Below, one piece after another: positions 28,815 through 37,032 of a stretch of DNA of 64,000 nt. The position numbers and the translations under genes were made by a program. Below the pieces are notes generated by a model that worked only from the letters and a program-made list of their open reading frames with translations, did not search any database and was not told where the DNA came from. This stretch comes from Burkholderiales bacterium (GTDB lineage: Bacteria; Pseudomonadota; Gammaproteobacteria; Burkholderiales; WYBJ01), in the NCBI GenBank assembly GCA_020848435.1, contig JADLAC010000027.1, forward strand, positions 1-64,000, written 5' to 3'. Numbering within the stretch: position 1 is the first letter of the stretch; every line of letters starts with the position of its first letter.

Positions 28815-31091
28815 CTACTTGTGCTCGAACGTGAACGCCCCGTCCCAATCCCTCCCCGGAGAATGGGCACGGTAGATCCCGACGCGGTCCACGTACAGTT
28901 GGTAGAGCTTGGATTCGGGCGAGAACTTGAGCAGGTTGAGCAATTGCAGCTCCGCCATGTCCCATTCCTGGGCCCGGTAGAGCTTTACCGCCTGGTTGAA
29001 CAGCTTCAGCTCGTCGAGCTTGCGCTTGTCCACCTCGCCCACCACGCCGATCGGCTCGTATATGGCCACCGGCTCGAGCTTGCCTTTGACGCGTACCCGA
29101 TCCAGCTCTCGGAATACGAAGTCATGCGCCGTCAGCTCGCGGGTGGTTTCGCCGACAATGATAGCAGCGCCGTATTCCTTTGTGATGCCTTCCAGGCGCG
29201 AGGCCAGGTTGACCGCGTCGCCCATCACGGTATACGCGAGGCGGATTCTCGAGCCCATGTTGCCGACGCTCATGCGGCCGGTATTGAGGCCGACGCCGAT
29301 GCGAATTTCGGGCCAGTTGCGGCTATGAAAATGGGGCTGCAGCTCGGCGAGCTTGCGATGCATCTGCAAGGCGGCGTGGATCGCCTGGCGGGCGTGATCG
29401 GGCGCGGCCAAGGGCGCGCCCCAGAAGGCCATGATCGCATCCCCCATGTACTTGTCGATGGTGCCGCGATGACTGTAGATCACCTCGGTAAGGGGCGTGA
29501 GGAATTCGTTCATCAGGTTGGATAATTCTTTCGGCTCCAACCCTTCCGATATCGTGGTGAAGCCGCGGACGTCGGAGAACAGGACCGTCATCTCCCGGCT
29601 CTCCGGCGCCATCGAGAAATGCTCGGGGTTCTTCGCCATTTCGTCGACCAGCTCCGGGGGCACGTACTGCCCGAACAGGCCCGTGATCTGGCGCTTGCCG
29701 CGCGCTTCGACGAAGAAACCGTACGCCATGCTGAACGTGAACAGCACCAGGATCATGAGCACGCCCGAGGCGAGCGGCAGGACCAGGTTGCCCTCGTGAA
29801 AGACCCAGACGTTGGAGCCCACCGTGGCGAGCAGCACCACGGCCGTCGCCAGTGCCTGCTTCACCGGGGTGAGCAGCGGCAGCAAGAAAGTCATCGCGAC
29901 CCCGGTGAGCATCAGCAGGACGATCTCCGCGCCCAGCACGTACGGCGGCTTCTGCTTGATCGTCTGGTCGAGCATCCCGGCGATGAGATTGGCGTGAATC
30001 TCCACGCCTGGGTACACGGAAGCGACCGGCGTCGATCGCAAGTCGAACAACCCCGGCGCGGTAGTTCCGACGAGCACGATCTTCCCCTTCAGGTCGTCCG
30101 GATTTGCCTTCCCCTGGATAACGTCCGCCGCTGGCAAGTACTTGAAACTGCCCTGCTTGCCGCGATACGGCACGAGCGCGGTGACCTTGTCGTCGACGGG
30201 AATGCGCACCGGGCCCACCTGCAGCCACTCCAGGCCCTGATAGCCGCGCGACCAGATCGCGTCGCTCGGGTAGCCGGGGACGACTTGCGGCAGCGCGACC
30301 GTGGTGCTTTTCGCTTTGGCCGCCTGCGACAGCCCCAGCAGCACGCGCACCATCGCGAGCGATAGCGGCTCGTAATACGCGCCCTTGTACTCGGCCAGCA
30401 TCGGAACGCGGCGCGATACGCCGTCGGAATCGGTCGACGGATTGAAATGACCGGCGCCGGCGGCCGCTTTGACCAGCTCAGGCAGGTTGGCGCCGTAGCC
30501 GTGCGCGGTATAAAAGGGGATGTTCTTGCCCGCGAACGTGCCCGGCGGCAGCACCGGCGCGGGCAGAACGCCACTGATCGCCGCCCGCAGCTCGGGCGAA
30601 AAATAGTAGCCGAGCACGACCGGGCGTTGCCGGATGCGATCCGCGAACAAGCGGTCGTAGCTCAGCTGCGGTTCGAGCTGCGACAGCGCGCTCTGGAAGC
30701 GTTCGTCGTCCTTGAGCCGATCGCGGGCCAGCTCGCGCAGTACGTTCAGTCCCGAGCTCTCGTCCGGTTCGGCGAAGACGACGTCGAAGCCGACGATGGC
30801 TGCACCGTAGCGCTCGAACAGGTGGTCGACCATCAGCGCCATGCGATTGCGCGGCCAGGGCCAACGGCCTTCGCCGCCTTCCTCGCGCGGGCGCAGGCTG
30901 TTTTCGTCGATATCGACGATGACGATGCGTTCGTCCACCGTCGCGGGCATGGTCAGATTGAGGCGGGCGTCGTAGGCGAGCGCTTCCAGCCGATCGATCA
31001 ACGGTATCCGGTACCACTTGTCGGCCGCGTGCCCGATGAAAACGAACACGACGACGAGCCCGAAGACGATGCGGGCAGCGTTCTTCTTCAA
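28815..31091 (-). CDS. CHASE2-domain adenylate/guanylate cyclase
   Basis: This is about 758 aa. After an N-terminal membrane segment, a periplasmic CHASE2 sensor (about 40-370) is followed by three closely spaced transmembrane helices (about 370-460) and a class III cyclase domain: VLFSDVRGFTTISEG (first metal Asp) and KYMGDAIMAFWGAP (second Asp). A helical tail follows. It should make cAMP (possibly cGMP) in response to an extracytoplasmic signal. The chosen start is TTG with GGAGGGAG just upstream; a Met 35 codons earlier (31196) is the alternative. The partner genes are a phosphodiesterase (downstream) and phospho-signalling proteins (upstream). Confidence 0.87.
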   Translation of the reverse strand: MKKNAARIVFGLVVVFVFIGHAADKWYRIPLIDRLEALAYDARLNLTMPATVDERIVIVDIDENSLRPREEGGEGRWPWPRNRMALMVDHLFERYGAAIVGFDVVFAEPDESSGLNVLRELARDRLKDDERFQSALSQLEPQLSYDRLFADRIRQRPVVLGYYFSPELRAAISGVLPAPVLPPGTFAGKNIPFYTAHGYGANLPELVKAAAGAGHFNPSTDSDGVSRRVPMLAEYKGAYYEPLSLAMVRVLLGLSQAAKAKSTTVALPQVVPGYPSDAIWSRGYQGLEWLQVGPVRIPVDDKVTALVPYRGKQGSFKYLPAADVIQGKANPDDLKGKIVLVGTTAPGLFDLRSTPVASVYPGVEIHANLIAGMLDQTIKQKPPYVLGAEIVLLMLTGVAMTFLLPLLTPVKQALATAVVLLATVGSNVWVFHEGNLVLPLASGVLMILVLFTFSMAYGFFVEARGKRQITGLFGQYVPPELVDEMAKNPEHFSMAPESREMTVLFSDVRGFTTISEGLEPKELSNLMNEFLTPLTEVIYSHRGTIDKYMGDAIMAFWGAPLAAPDHARQAIHAALQMHRKLAELQPHFHSRNWPEIRIGVGLNTGRMSVGNMGSRIRLAYTVMGDAVNLASRLEGITKEYGAAIIVGETTRELTAHDFVFRELDRVRVKGKLEPVAIYEPIGVVGEVDKRKLDELKLFNQAVKLYRAQEWDMAELQLLNLLKFSPESKLYQLYVDRVGIYRAHSPGRDWDGAFTFEHK

Positions 31092-31407
31092 TCTCCCTCC
31101 ACTCGGGCGCTCGCTGCGCCCCGTGCGGCTGCGGGCGTCAATCCATGGCCGTGCCGCTCCGGTACGCCCGCGCGAACCAGATGCCGGCGCCAGCATAGCC
31201 GAGGCCGCGACCGGGAAGTGCCCAAATAAGCGCGGAAATCGGCCTCACGGTGGTCGCATGAGGACGCGCAGCCGCGGCCGCGCCGGAGCGCCGCCGATGC
31301 GCAATCCGGTGCGGCATGCGCGGTGCAATTGCAGGGCGGCTGACGAGCATTACGGCGGCGGACGAACCGCGGCAGCGCCCCAGGCGTGCGCGACAGCGCG
31401 CAAGCGC
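31092..31407. other. 316-bp gap inside the signalling operon
   Basis: There is no credible separate gene. If the cyclase starts at the ATG at 31196, its first 35 codons lie here. The rest (31197-31407) is GC-rich with no terminator and no recognisable promoter. Confidence 0.5.
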
Positions 31408-32331
31408 TCATCCGCCCCTGTGGAAGAACTCCATCTTCACGCCCGCGAGCTCCACCACGTCGTGATCGCGCAACGGGTGCGCCTGCGCATCGAGCGTCTT
31501 GCCGTTGATGATCGGAAAGTTGGCGCCCTCGACGTGGGTGATGTAATAGCCTTGCGGGCGGCGCGTGATCACCGCCACTTGCACCCCCGGCTTGCCCAGG
31601 GTGGTGAGATTCTTGACCAGGTCGAGCTCCTTGCCGGCGCTCGGCCCGGTGAGGATTTGAATGGCGCCCATCAAGGGGCCGGCGGCGGCCGGGGCCATCG
31701 GTGGAACGCTGGTCTGGGTGGCGGCCGCGCGGGCAACGATCGGCTGCGGGCCGGTCTGCGGGCCGGTCGGCGGGCGCGGCGCGACGGCGGCGGACGGCGC
31801 GGCGGCAGGTGGCACGGCGGGCCGTTGCGCGGCTGCGGCGTGGGCCGAATACGGTCCCGGCCCGGTCGTGGCGCCGGCGACGGCATGGCCGAGGGGCCCG
31901 GTCTGGGTGGAGGTCACACCGACCTGGCTGGCACCGAATCCCTTCCCCGCGCCGGACTCGGCTGCGCGGGAGGCGGCGGCGGGCCGGATCACCATGGTCT
32001 TTTCGTAATCCGCGGCCGCCGCCGTATGCGCCCCGGTCGCCAGGTTCTCGGCCAGGTACTTCAGCTTGTACTTGCCGATCTCGACCACGTCGTTGTGCTG
32101 CAAGATGTGCTTCTTGATCGGCACGCCGTTCACCAGGGTACCGTTGGTGCTGCCGAGGTCCTCGAGGAAGGAGTCGTTCAGGATCGTGACGATGAGCGCA
32201 TGCTCGCCGCTCACGGCCAGGTTGTCGATCTGCAAGTCGTTGGAGGGACGGCGTCCGATGGTCAGACGTTCCTTGTCGAGGGGGACTTCCTTCATCACTG
32301 TCCCGTCCAGACTAAGAATCAGCTTCGCCAT
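31408..32331 (-). CDS. Protein with two FHA domains
   Basis: This is 307 aa. The N-terminal FHA domain (about 1-95) has the phosphothreonine-binding signature: LTIGRRPSNDLQID, VSGEHA and STNGTLVNG. A middle linker (about 100-215) is Ala/Pro/Thr-rich. A second, more degenerate FHA domain covers about 215-307 (LGKPGVQVAVI, FPIINGKT). FHA domains bind phosphothreonine peptides. Here the gene lies between a PP2C phosphatase and a cyclase in a kinase-led operon, so it likely reads out the kinase's phosphorylation. GGGG precedes the ATG; 16 bp separate it from the phosphatase stop. Confidence 0.88.
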   Translation of the reverse strand: MAKLILSLDGTVMKEVPLDKERLTIGRRPSNDLQIDNLAVSGEHALIVTILNDSFLEDLGSTNGTLVNGVPIKKHILQHNDVVEIGKYKLKYLAENLATGAHTAAAADYEKTMVIRPAAASRAAESGAGKGFGASQVGVTSTQTGPLGHAVAGATTGPGPYSAHAAAAQRPAVPPAAAPSAAVAPRPPTGPQTGPQPIVARAAATQTSVPPMAPAAAGPLMGAIQILTGPSAGKELDLVKNLTTLGKPGVQVAVITRRPQGYYITHVEGANFPIINGKTLDAQAHPLRDHDVVELAGVKMEFFHRGG

Positions 32332-32346
32332 GGCAGTACCCCGTGC

Positions 32347-33174
32347 TTATTTGAACCACGAAAACAGCCGCGCGATCCAGCCTTTCGGCGCGGCATAGTC
32401 GTCCTTGACCCTGACCAGTATGACCGAGATATTGTCGCGCCCGCCGTTGTCGTTCGCCTGCTGCACGAGTTGGTCGGCCGCCAACTGGAGATTGGCTTGC
32501 AGGCTGCTCAGCGTCAATTGCATGTCCTCGTCCTCGACCATGTCGCTGAGGCCGTCGGAGCACAGCAGGTACACATCCCCCGCCTTCGTATCATAAACAT
32601 GCACCTCGGTGTCGACATCGGCATCGATCCCCAAGGCTCGCGTCACCAGGTTCTTGTTTTGCGAAAGCTTGGCTGCCTCCTTGGTAATCATGCCGCTGTC
32701 GATCTGTTCCTGCAACAAGGAATGATCGCGCGTGATCTGCTCGAAGGAGTCCCCGCGCATCCGATACAGCCTGGAATCGCCGACGTGCGCGACGCAGATC
32801 CGGTTGTCGAAAAACAGCGTGACTACCAGCGTGGTTCCCATGCCGGAGTACTGCGGCTGGCTGCGAGCCGCCTCGAAGATCGACGTATTCGCCTTGGCCG
32901 CATGCTCCTTGGCGATGCGCTCGGCCTCGGTCAGCCCGCTATCGGGATCGAGCCTGCTGAGTTGGCGCCCGGAGAAGACCCGCTTGATCTCGGATGAAAC
33001 CACCGCGACCGCGATGCCGCTGGCCACTTCGCCGGCGTTGTAGCCGCCCATGCCGTCGGCGAGCACCGCCAAACCGATCTCGGGATCGGTGCCGATCGAA
33101 TCCTCGTTGTGTGAACGGACCCGGCCAGGGTCGGTCGCCGATGCAAACTCGAGAGCCGCGCTCAGACTCGCCAT
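32347..33174 (-). CDS. PP2C-family protein serine/threonine phosphatase
   Basis: This is 275 aa. The PP2C motifs are in order: RVRSHNEDS (near 18-26), LAVLADGMGGYNAGEVAS (metal Asp and Gly), GMGTTLVVTLF, AHVGDSRLYRM, LLCSDGLSDMV and GGRDNISVI (metal Asp). These are the Mn/Mg-dependent Stp/PppA type that reverse Hanks-type kinases. The start lies 6 bp after the stop of the CHASE2 kinase gene, so the pair is almost certainly co-translated. It ends with a short amphipathic tail (GWIARLFSWFK). Confidence 0.93.
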   Translation of the reverse strand: MASLSAALEFASATDPGRVRSHNEDSIGTDPEIGLAVLADGMGGYNAGEVASGIAVAVVSSEIKRVFSGRQLSRLDPDSGLTEAERIAKEHAAKANTSIFEAARSQPQYSGMGTTLVVTLFFDNRICVAHVGDSRLYRMRGDSFEQITRDHSLLQEQIDSGMITKEAAKLSQNKNLVTRALGIDADVDTEVHVYDTKAGDVYLLCSDGLSDMVEDEDMQLTLSSLQANLQLAADQLVQQANDNGGRDNISVILVRVKDDYAAPKGWIARLFSWFK

Positions 33175-33180
33175 GGCCGG

Positions 33181-35730
33181 CTACAACCCGATGTCGACCG
33201 TGTCGGCGGTGAGGCTCGCCGCGCATGCGCGGATCGCCTTGGCCATCTCTTCCCCGGTCTGGAAGCGCTCATCGGGGTTCTTTGCCAGCGCGCGGTTGAT
33301 GACCGCCGCCAGGCAATCGGGCACGTCGGGGCGTATGGTGAGAATGTCGGGGTGCGGCTCGTTGGCGATCTTGAACATGAGCTGGGCCATGGAATCGCCC
33401 TGGAAGGGGAGCTGGCCGCAGATCATCTGAAACAGCGTCGCGCCGAGCGAAAACAGATCCGATTGGCCGCCGATCTTCCTGCCGGCGAGCTGCTCGGGCG
33501 ACATGTACGAGGGCGTCCCCAACACCATCCCGGTCTTGGTGCGGGAAGAGTCGGTGATGCGCGCGATGCCAAAGTCGGTCACCTTCACCGTGTCGCTCTC
33601 GGGCTCCCACATGACGTTGGCGGGCTTCACGTCGCGGTGCACGACGTTCTGCGTGTGCGCATACCCCAGCGCCTCCGCGACGCGCGCGACGATGCTCATG
33701 GTCTTGGTCATGGGCAGCAGGTTATCGGGCTTGGTGTAAGGCACCAGGTCCTTGCCCTTGAGGAATTCCATCGCGATGTAGGCGAGATCGTGCTCTTCGC
33801 CGGCGTCGTAGATGGTGACGATGTTCGGGTGCGTCAGCCGACCGGCCGTCTCGGCCTCGCGGAAGAAGCGCGCCTTCACGTCCTCGAGCTCATCGGCGTC
33901 GAATTCCTGTGCGAGCGCCATGGTCTTGATCGCGACCACGCGATTGATCTTCGGATCGCGCCCGCCGTAGACCACGCCCATGGCCCCCTTGCCCAGCTCG
34001 CGCTCGACCTGGTAGCGGCCCAGCATGGGCTTTTCCGCGCCGGCGCCAAGTACCATGGTCCCGCCGGGGTGCGAGGTGCCGCCGCCGAGCAGCACCGTTT
34101 CGCTCATGGCCTTGGCCCGGCCCAGGCGCTGCTCCAGATCGCGGAACTTCGGGTTGTAGTCCGCCATGTAGCGGAACACCGACTCGGCCTTGTTGAACTG
34201 CCGCTTGCGCTCGAAATCGAGCGCCAGGTTATAGAGCAGATCCATGACCGAATCGTCGATCGGCAGCTTGCGGAACATGTCGAAGGCCATGTCGAGCTGG
34301 CCCTGGCCTTGCAGCGCGAGCCCGAGCATCCGGTTGGAATGGGCGGATTCGGCCTCGGACTTCTCCTTGCCTCGCTCGGTCACGAGGAAGCGTTTGGTGG
34401 TGAGCAAGGCATGACCGATCACCAGCAACGCGGCGGCGGTCATGAATTGAAGCCACATCTGCTTGCTTACCATCAGCGCGAAGTGCGCGACGATGAGCGT
34501 GATCAGGATCGCGGCCGAGACGGCGGCCCCCATGCCTGCTTTGAGCTTCGGCAGCACCGCGATCAGGTACGCGGCGACCAACAGGATGAGCAGCAAGCGC
34601 ACCCAGATGCCCCAACCGGGAGCAACGAAAAAATGCTCCTTGAGGATACTGGAGACCGTATGCGCCATGGTCTCGACCGGCGAGGTCGCGGCGGAGACCG
34701 GCGTCACCTGGGCCTGACCCAGGCCGGTTGCCGTCGGCCCGATCAGCACCACCTTGTCGCGGTACTTGTCGGCGGGAATCTTGCCCGTGAATACGTCGAA
34801 GAACGAGTCGATCGGAAACGGCGAGCGCCCGCCTTCGTGGCCGGAATAGAAATAGGTGTACATCCGCAGGTTCGAATCGGTGCGGATGCGCAACTTGCCG
34901 AGCGAGAGCTCCTCGCCGAAAGTGATGCGGATGTCGGACGGCTTCAGATTGAGGCTCTGCGCCGCCAGCATCACCGACAACGCGGGGAAGTACTTGTCGT
35001 AATAGCGCACCACCAGCGGCTCGGTGCGCACGGCGCCGTCGACGTCGCGATCGGCATTGAGATGGCCCATGGCGACCGCGCTGGTGGCGAAACCTTCCAG
35101 CGGATAGAGCGGATTGATGGCCGGAATGGGCAGGCGGTCGAGGTCGATGCCCCGGTCGGAGGCGTTAATGGCGCTTTTCGCCATGTATTCCGGCAGCGGC
35201 TTGTCGGGATTGCCTTGGGGCTCGACCAGCGCCTGGAACACGAACGGCAGCAGCACGTTGTTGGCGCGCCTGAAGCTGCCTTGCAACGCGGCATCAGTAT
35301 TGAGCGCTTCGGCCGCCTCGGTCAGGATGCGATTGAACCGGCCCGCCGCCGGATCCGCGCTATTGCGGAAGGAGGATGCGGCAAAGGCCTCGGAGAGCTT
35401 GTTGATGTATTCGAGGCCGGGATCGATCTGCGGCTCGAAGAAGAACACGTTGTAGCCGATCACCTTCGCCTTGGCGCCGGTGAGGATCTCGGTCATCTTG
35501 GCATGGACCTCTCGCGACCAGGGCCAGCGGCCGATGTTGGCGATCGATTGGTCGTCGATGGCGATGACCGCAATGCGGTCGTTGGGGACCTGCGAGGTGG
35601 CGCGAACGCCTAGATCGTAGGCCTTGCGCTCCAGGCTTTGCAGCAGATCCTGGCCCGAAAAAACCAGGACCACCAGCGTCGCGACGACGCCGATAAACCA
35701 ATCTGACCGCCAGAAGTCTAGTTTTTTCAT
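33181..35730 (-). CDS. CHASE2-domain transmembrane serine/threonine protein kinase
   Basis: This is 849 aa. A first transmembrane helix (about 10-28), a CHASE2 sensor (about 30-370) and three further helices (about 375-450) precede a cytosolic helical linker with a TPR-like segment. The Hanks kinase domain follows from about residue 570: RYQVERELGKGAMGVVYGG, ATP Lys in VAIKTMA, HRDVKPAN, VTDFGIA and GTPSYMSPEQ. The sensor architecture matches the cyclase four genes later in the map, so both may read similar extracytoplasmic cues. It is the first gene of the seven-gene signalling operon; its own AT-rich leader holds a palindrome. Confidence 0.92.
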   Translation of the reverse strand: MKKLDFWRSDWFIGVVATLVVLVFSGQDLLQSLERKAYDLGVRATSQVPNDRIAVIAIDDQSIANIGRWPWSREVHAKMTEILTGAKAKVIGYNVFFFEPQIDPGLEYINKLSEAFAASSFRNSADPAAGRFNRILTEAAEALNTDAALQGSFRRANNVLLPFVFQALVEPQGNPDKPLPEYMAKSAINASDRGIDLDRLPIPAINPLYPLEGFATSAVAMGHLNADRDVDGAVRTEPLVVRYYDKYFPALSVMLAAQSLNLKPSDIRITFGEELSLGKLRIRTDSNLRMYTYFYSGHEGGRSPFPIDSFFDVFTGKIPADKYRDKVVLIGPTATGLGQAQVTPVSAATSPVETMAHTVSSILKEHFFVAPGWGIWVRLLLILLVAAYLIAVLPKLKAGMGAAVSAAILITLIVAHFALMVSKQMWLQFMTAAALLVIGHALLTTKRFLVTERGKEKSEAESAHSNRMLGLALQGQGQLDMAFDMFRKLPIDDSVMDLLYNLALDFERKRQFNKAESVFRYMADYNPKFRDLEQRLGRAKAMSETVLLGGGTSHPGGTMVLGAGAEKPMLGRYQVERELGKGAMGVVYGGRDPKINRVVAIKTMALAQEFDADELEDVKARFFREAETAGRLTHPNIVTIYDAGEEHDLAYIAMEFLKGKDLVPYTKPDNLLPMTKTMSIVARVAEALGYAHTQNVVHRDVKPANVMWEPESDTVKVTDFGIARITDSSRTKTGMVLGTPSYMSPEQLAGRKIGGQSDLFSLGATLFQMICGQLPFQGDSMAQLMFKIANEPHPDILTIRPDVPDCLAAVINRALAKNPDERFQTGEEMAKAIRACAASLTADTVDIGL

Positions 35731-35775
35731 GCCATCCCCGCGTTTTATCTTTTTTTTCTAGTGGTTACGCCATCG

Positions 35776-35801
35776 GGTTGACTATTCTACGATATTCAAC
35801 C
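35776..35801. promoter_or_regulatory. 26-bp palindrome upstream of the CHASE2 kinase operon
   Basis: The minus strand has GGTTGAATATCGT followed directly by its imperfect inverse AGAATAGTCAACC. The outer 6 bp (GGTTGA/TCAACC) are perfect. It lies 46-71 bp upstream of the kinase ATG in an AT-rich segment (35731-35830) where the promoter is expected. It could be an operator; the binding protein is unknown. A TAGAAT inside it could also serve as a -10, which would place an operator over the promoter. Confidence 0.45.
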
Positions 35802-35885
35802 GAAAAGCATATGATTTTCTGGACACTAATGCCTTCGCCATCGGCTTGTATGGCAGCCGTACAACACCGCCGGCAGGCGCATACG

Positions 35886-35912
35886 AAAAAGCCGCGGTAT
35901 CCTCCGCGGCTT
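35886..35912 (-). terminator. Intrinsic terminator after the formyl-THF hydrolase-like gene
   Basis: On the minus strand, a 9-bp stem (AAGCCGCGG / CCGCGGCTT) with a 6-nt loop is followed by a run of T. It lies 29 bp past the stop at 35941 and ends the oxc-frc-formyltransferase-like transcription unit. Confidence 0.85.
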
Positions 35913-35940
35913 GGCCTCGAGCACCGGCAACTCGGCGCGG

Positions 35941-36873
35941 TCATGTCCCCAGCATAGTACCAGCCGCAAGCCCGGCGGAGCGGACAAATTCGACTGCGTC
36001 CATCTTCTTTCCATCCTCGTGACGCAGGCGCAGCACTTCGATCTGCCCGCCTGAGGCGGTCACCCTGATGCTGTGCTCCCCGATCGCGCTCACCTCGCCG
36101 CTCTTGCCGGCGACATCGGCGAAACGGCGGAACACCAGCTTGCGGGCGTCGTAGATATAGAGCTTCTTGCCGTTGAGCGTCGTCCAAGCGCCCGGCGCGG
36201 GATTGCAGCCGCGGATGAGGTCGTACACCTGGCCCACCGGCCGGGTCCAGTCGATTCTGGCCTCGGCGGCGCGGCACCAGCCCTCGTAGGTCGCTTGCGA
36301 TTCGTCTTGCACGGCTTGCTTGTGCTTGCCGGCGAAGACGAGGTCGGCGGCTTCCGTCATGGCGGCGACGCCCATGGGAAAGAGCTTGTTGAAATAGACA
36401 TCGCCCAGCGTTTCGTCGGCGCCGATATCGCAGCTCTTCTGCAGCACCACGGGCCCTTCGTCCAGGCCGTCGGTCGGGCGAAAGATCGTCAGGCCGGTCC
36501 GGGGCGAGCCCTGGATGATCGGCCAGTTGATCGAGCTCGGCCCGCGATGCTTGGGGAGCAGCGAGGGGTGGTACTGGATCGTTCCCAGCCGCGGAATGGT
36601 GACGAATTCCTGCGGCGCAAACAGCAGCACGTACGCCATGATGCCCAGATCGACGTCGAGCTCGCGCAAGGCGTTCTGTGCTTCCGGCTTGCGATAGGAG
36701 GGAAACTGAAAAAGCGCGAGGCCCTTTTCCTGCGCCGCGAGCTTCAGCGGATCCGGTCTCGCGCCTTCCTTGTCGGGGGCGACGAACACGCCGGCGATCT
36801 CGTCGCCACGGGCGAGAAACGCCTCCAAGACGGCCTTGCCGAAATCCTGCTGTCCGATGATGGCAATCTTCAT
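35941..36873 (-). CDS. Formyltransferase-fold protein like the hydrolase domain of 10-formyl-THF dehydrogenase
   Basis: This is 310 aa. The N-terminal formyltransferase fold (IAIIGQQDFGKAVLEAFL) carries the folate site YHPSLLPKHRGPSSINW; catalytic His102 and Asp138 (DGLDEG) are kept. The C-terminal OB-like domain includes ARIDWTRP and RGCNPAPGAW. This pattern is closer to the N-terminal hydrolase domain of ALDH1L1/FDH than to methionyl-tRNA formyltransferase, which has Asn-x-His (here QYH). It is not fused to a dehydrogenase. It lies 160 bp after frc in the same direction and before a terminator. It may hydrolyse 10-formyl-THF or move a formyl group between formyl-CoA, formate and THF; the second option is speculation. 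Confidence 0.8.
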   Translation of the reverse strand: MKIAIIGQQDFGKAVLEAFLARGDEIAGVFVAPDKEGARPDPLKLAAQEKGLALFQFPSYRKPEAQNALRELDVDLGIMAYVLLFAPQEFVTIPRLGTIQYHPSLLPKHRGPSSINWPIIQGSPRTGLTIFRPTDGLDEGPVVLQKSCDIGADETLGDVYFNKLFPMGVAAMTEAADLVFAGKHKQAVQDESQATYEGWCRAAEARIDWTRPVGQVYDLIRGCNPAPGAWTTLNGKKLYIYDARKLVFRRFADVAGKSGEVSAIGEHSIRVTASGGQIEVLRLRHEDGKKMDAVEFVRSAGLAAGTMLGT

Positions 36874-37032
36874 GCGTGCTCCTTCACGTAGCGCGATCCG
36901 AATGCTGCGGCCTGACCGTGGAAAAACGACAGCGGAAAGGGAAACGGCCGCCGGCTATCGTTCGCGATTGTCGCCTGATCCGACCGCGCTCCGACCCTCG
37001 ACGCTGGTCCGACCCCGGTCCGCTTTCTTGCT

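Noticed and set aside
33352-35613. Long open frame antisense to the CHASE2 kinase
   Set aside because: Same GC-bias effect; kinase and CHASE2 motifs are on the other strand and no ribosome site or domain is seen.
31408-35730. Type VI secretion regulatory set (PpkA/PppA/Fha)
   Set aside because: Kinase, phosphatase and FHA protein are present, but no tss structural gene lies in the window and the kinase carries CHASE2.
35941-36873. Methionyl-tRNA formyltransferase
   Set aside because: The active-site segment is QYHPSLLPKHRG and the C-terminal half resembles the ALDH1L1 hydrolase domain; Fmt has Asn-x-His and is usually next to def.
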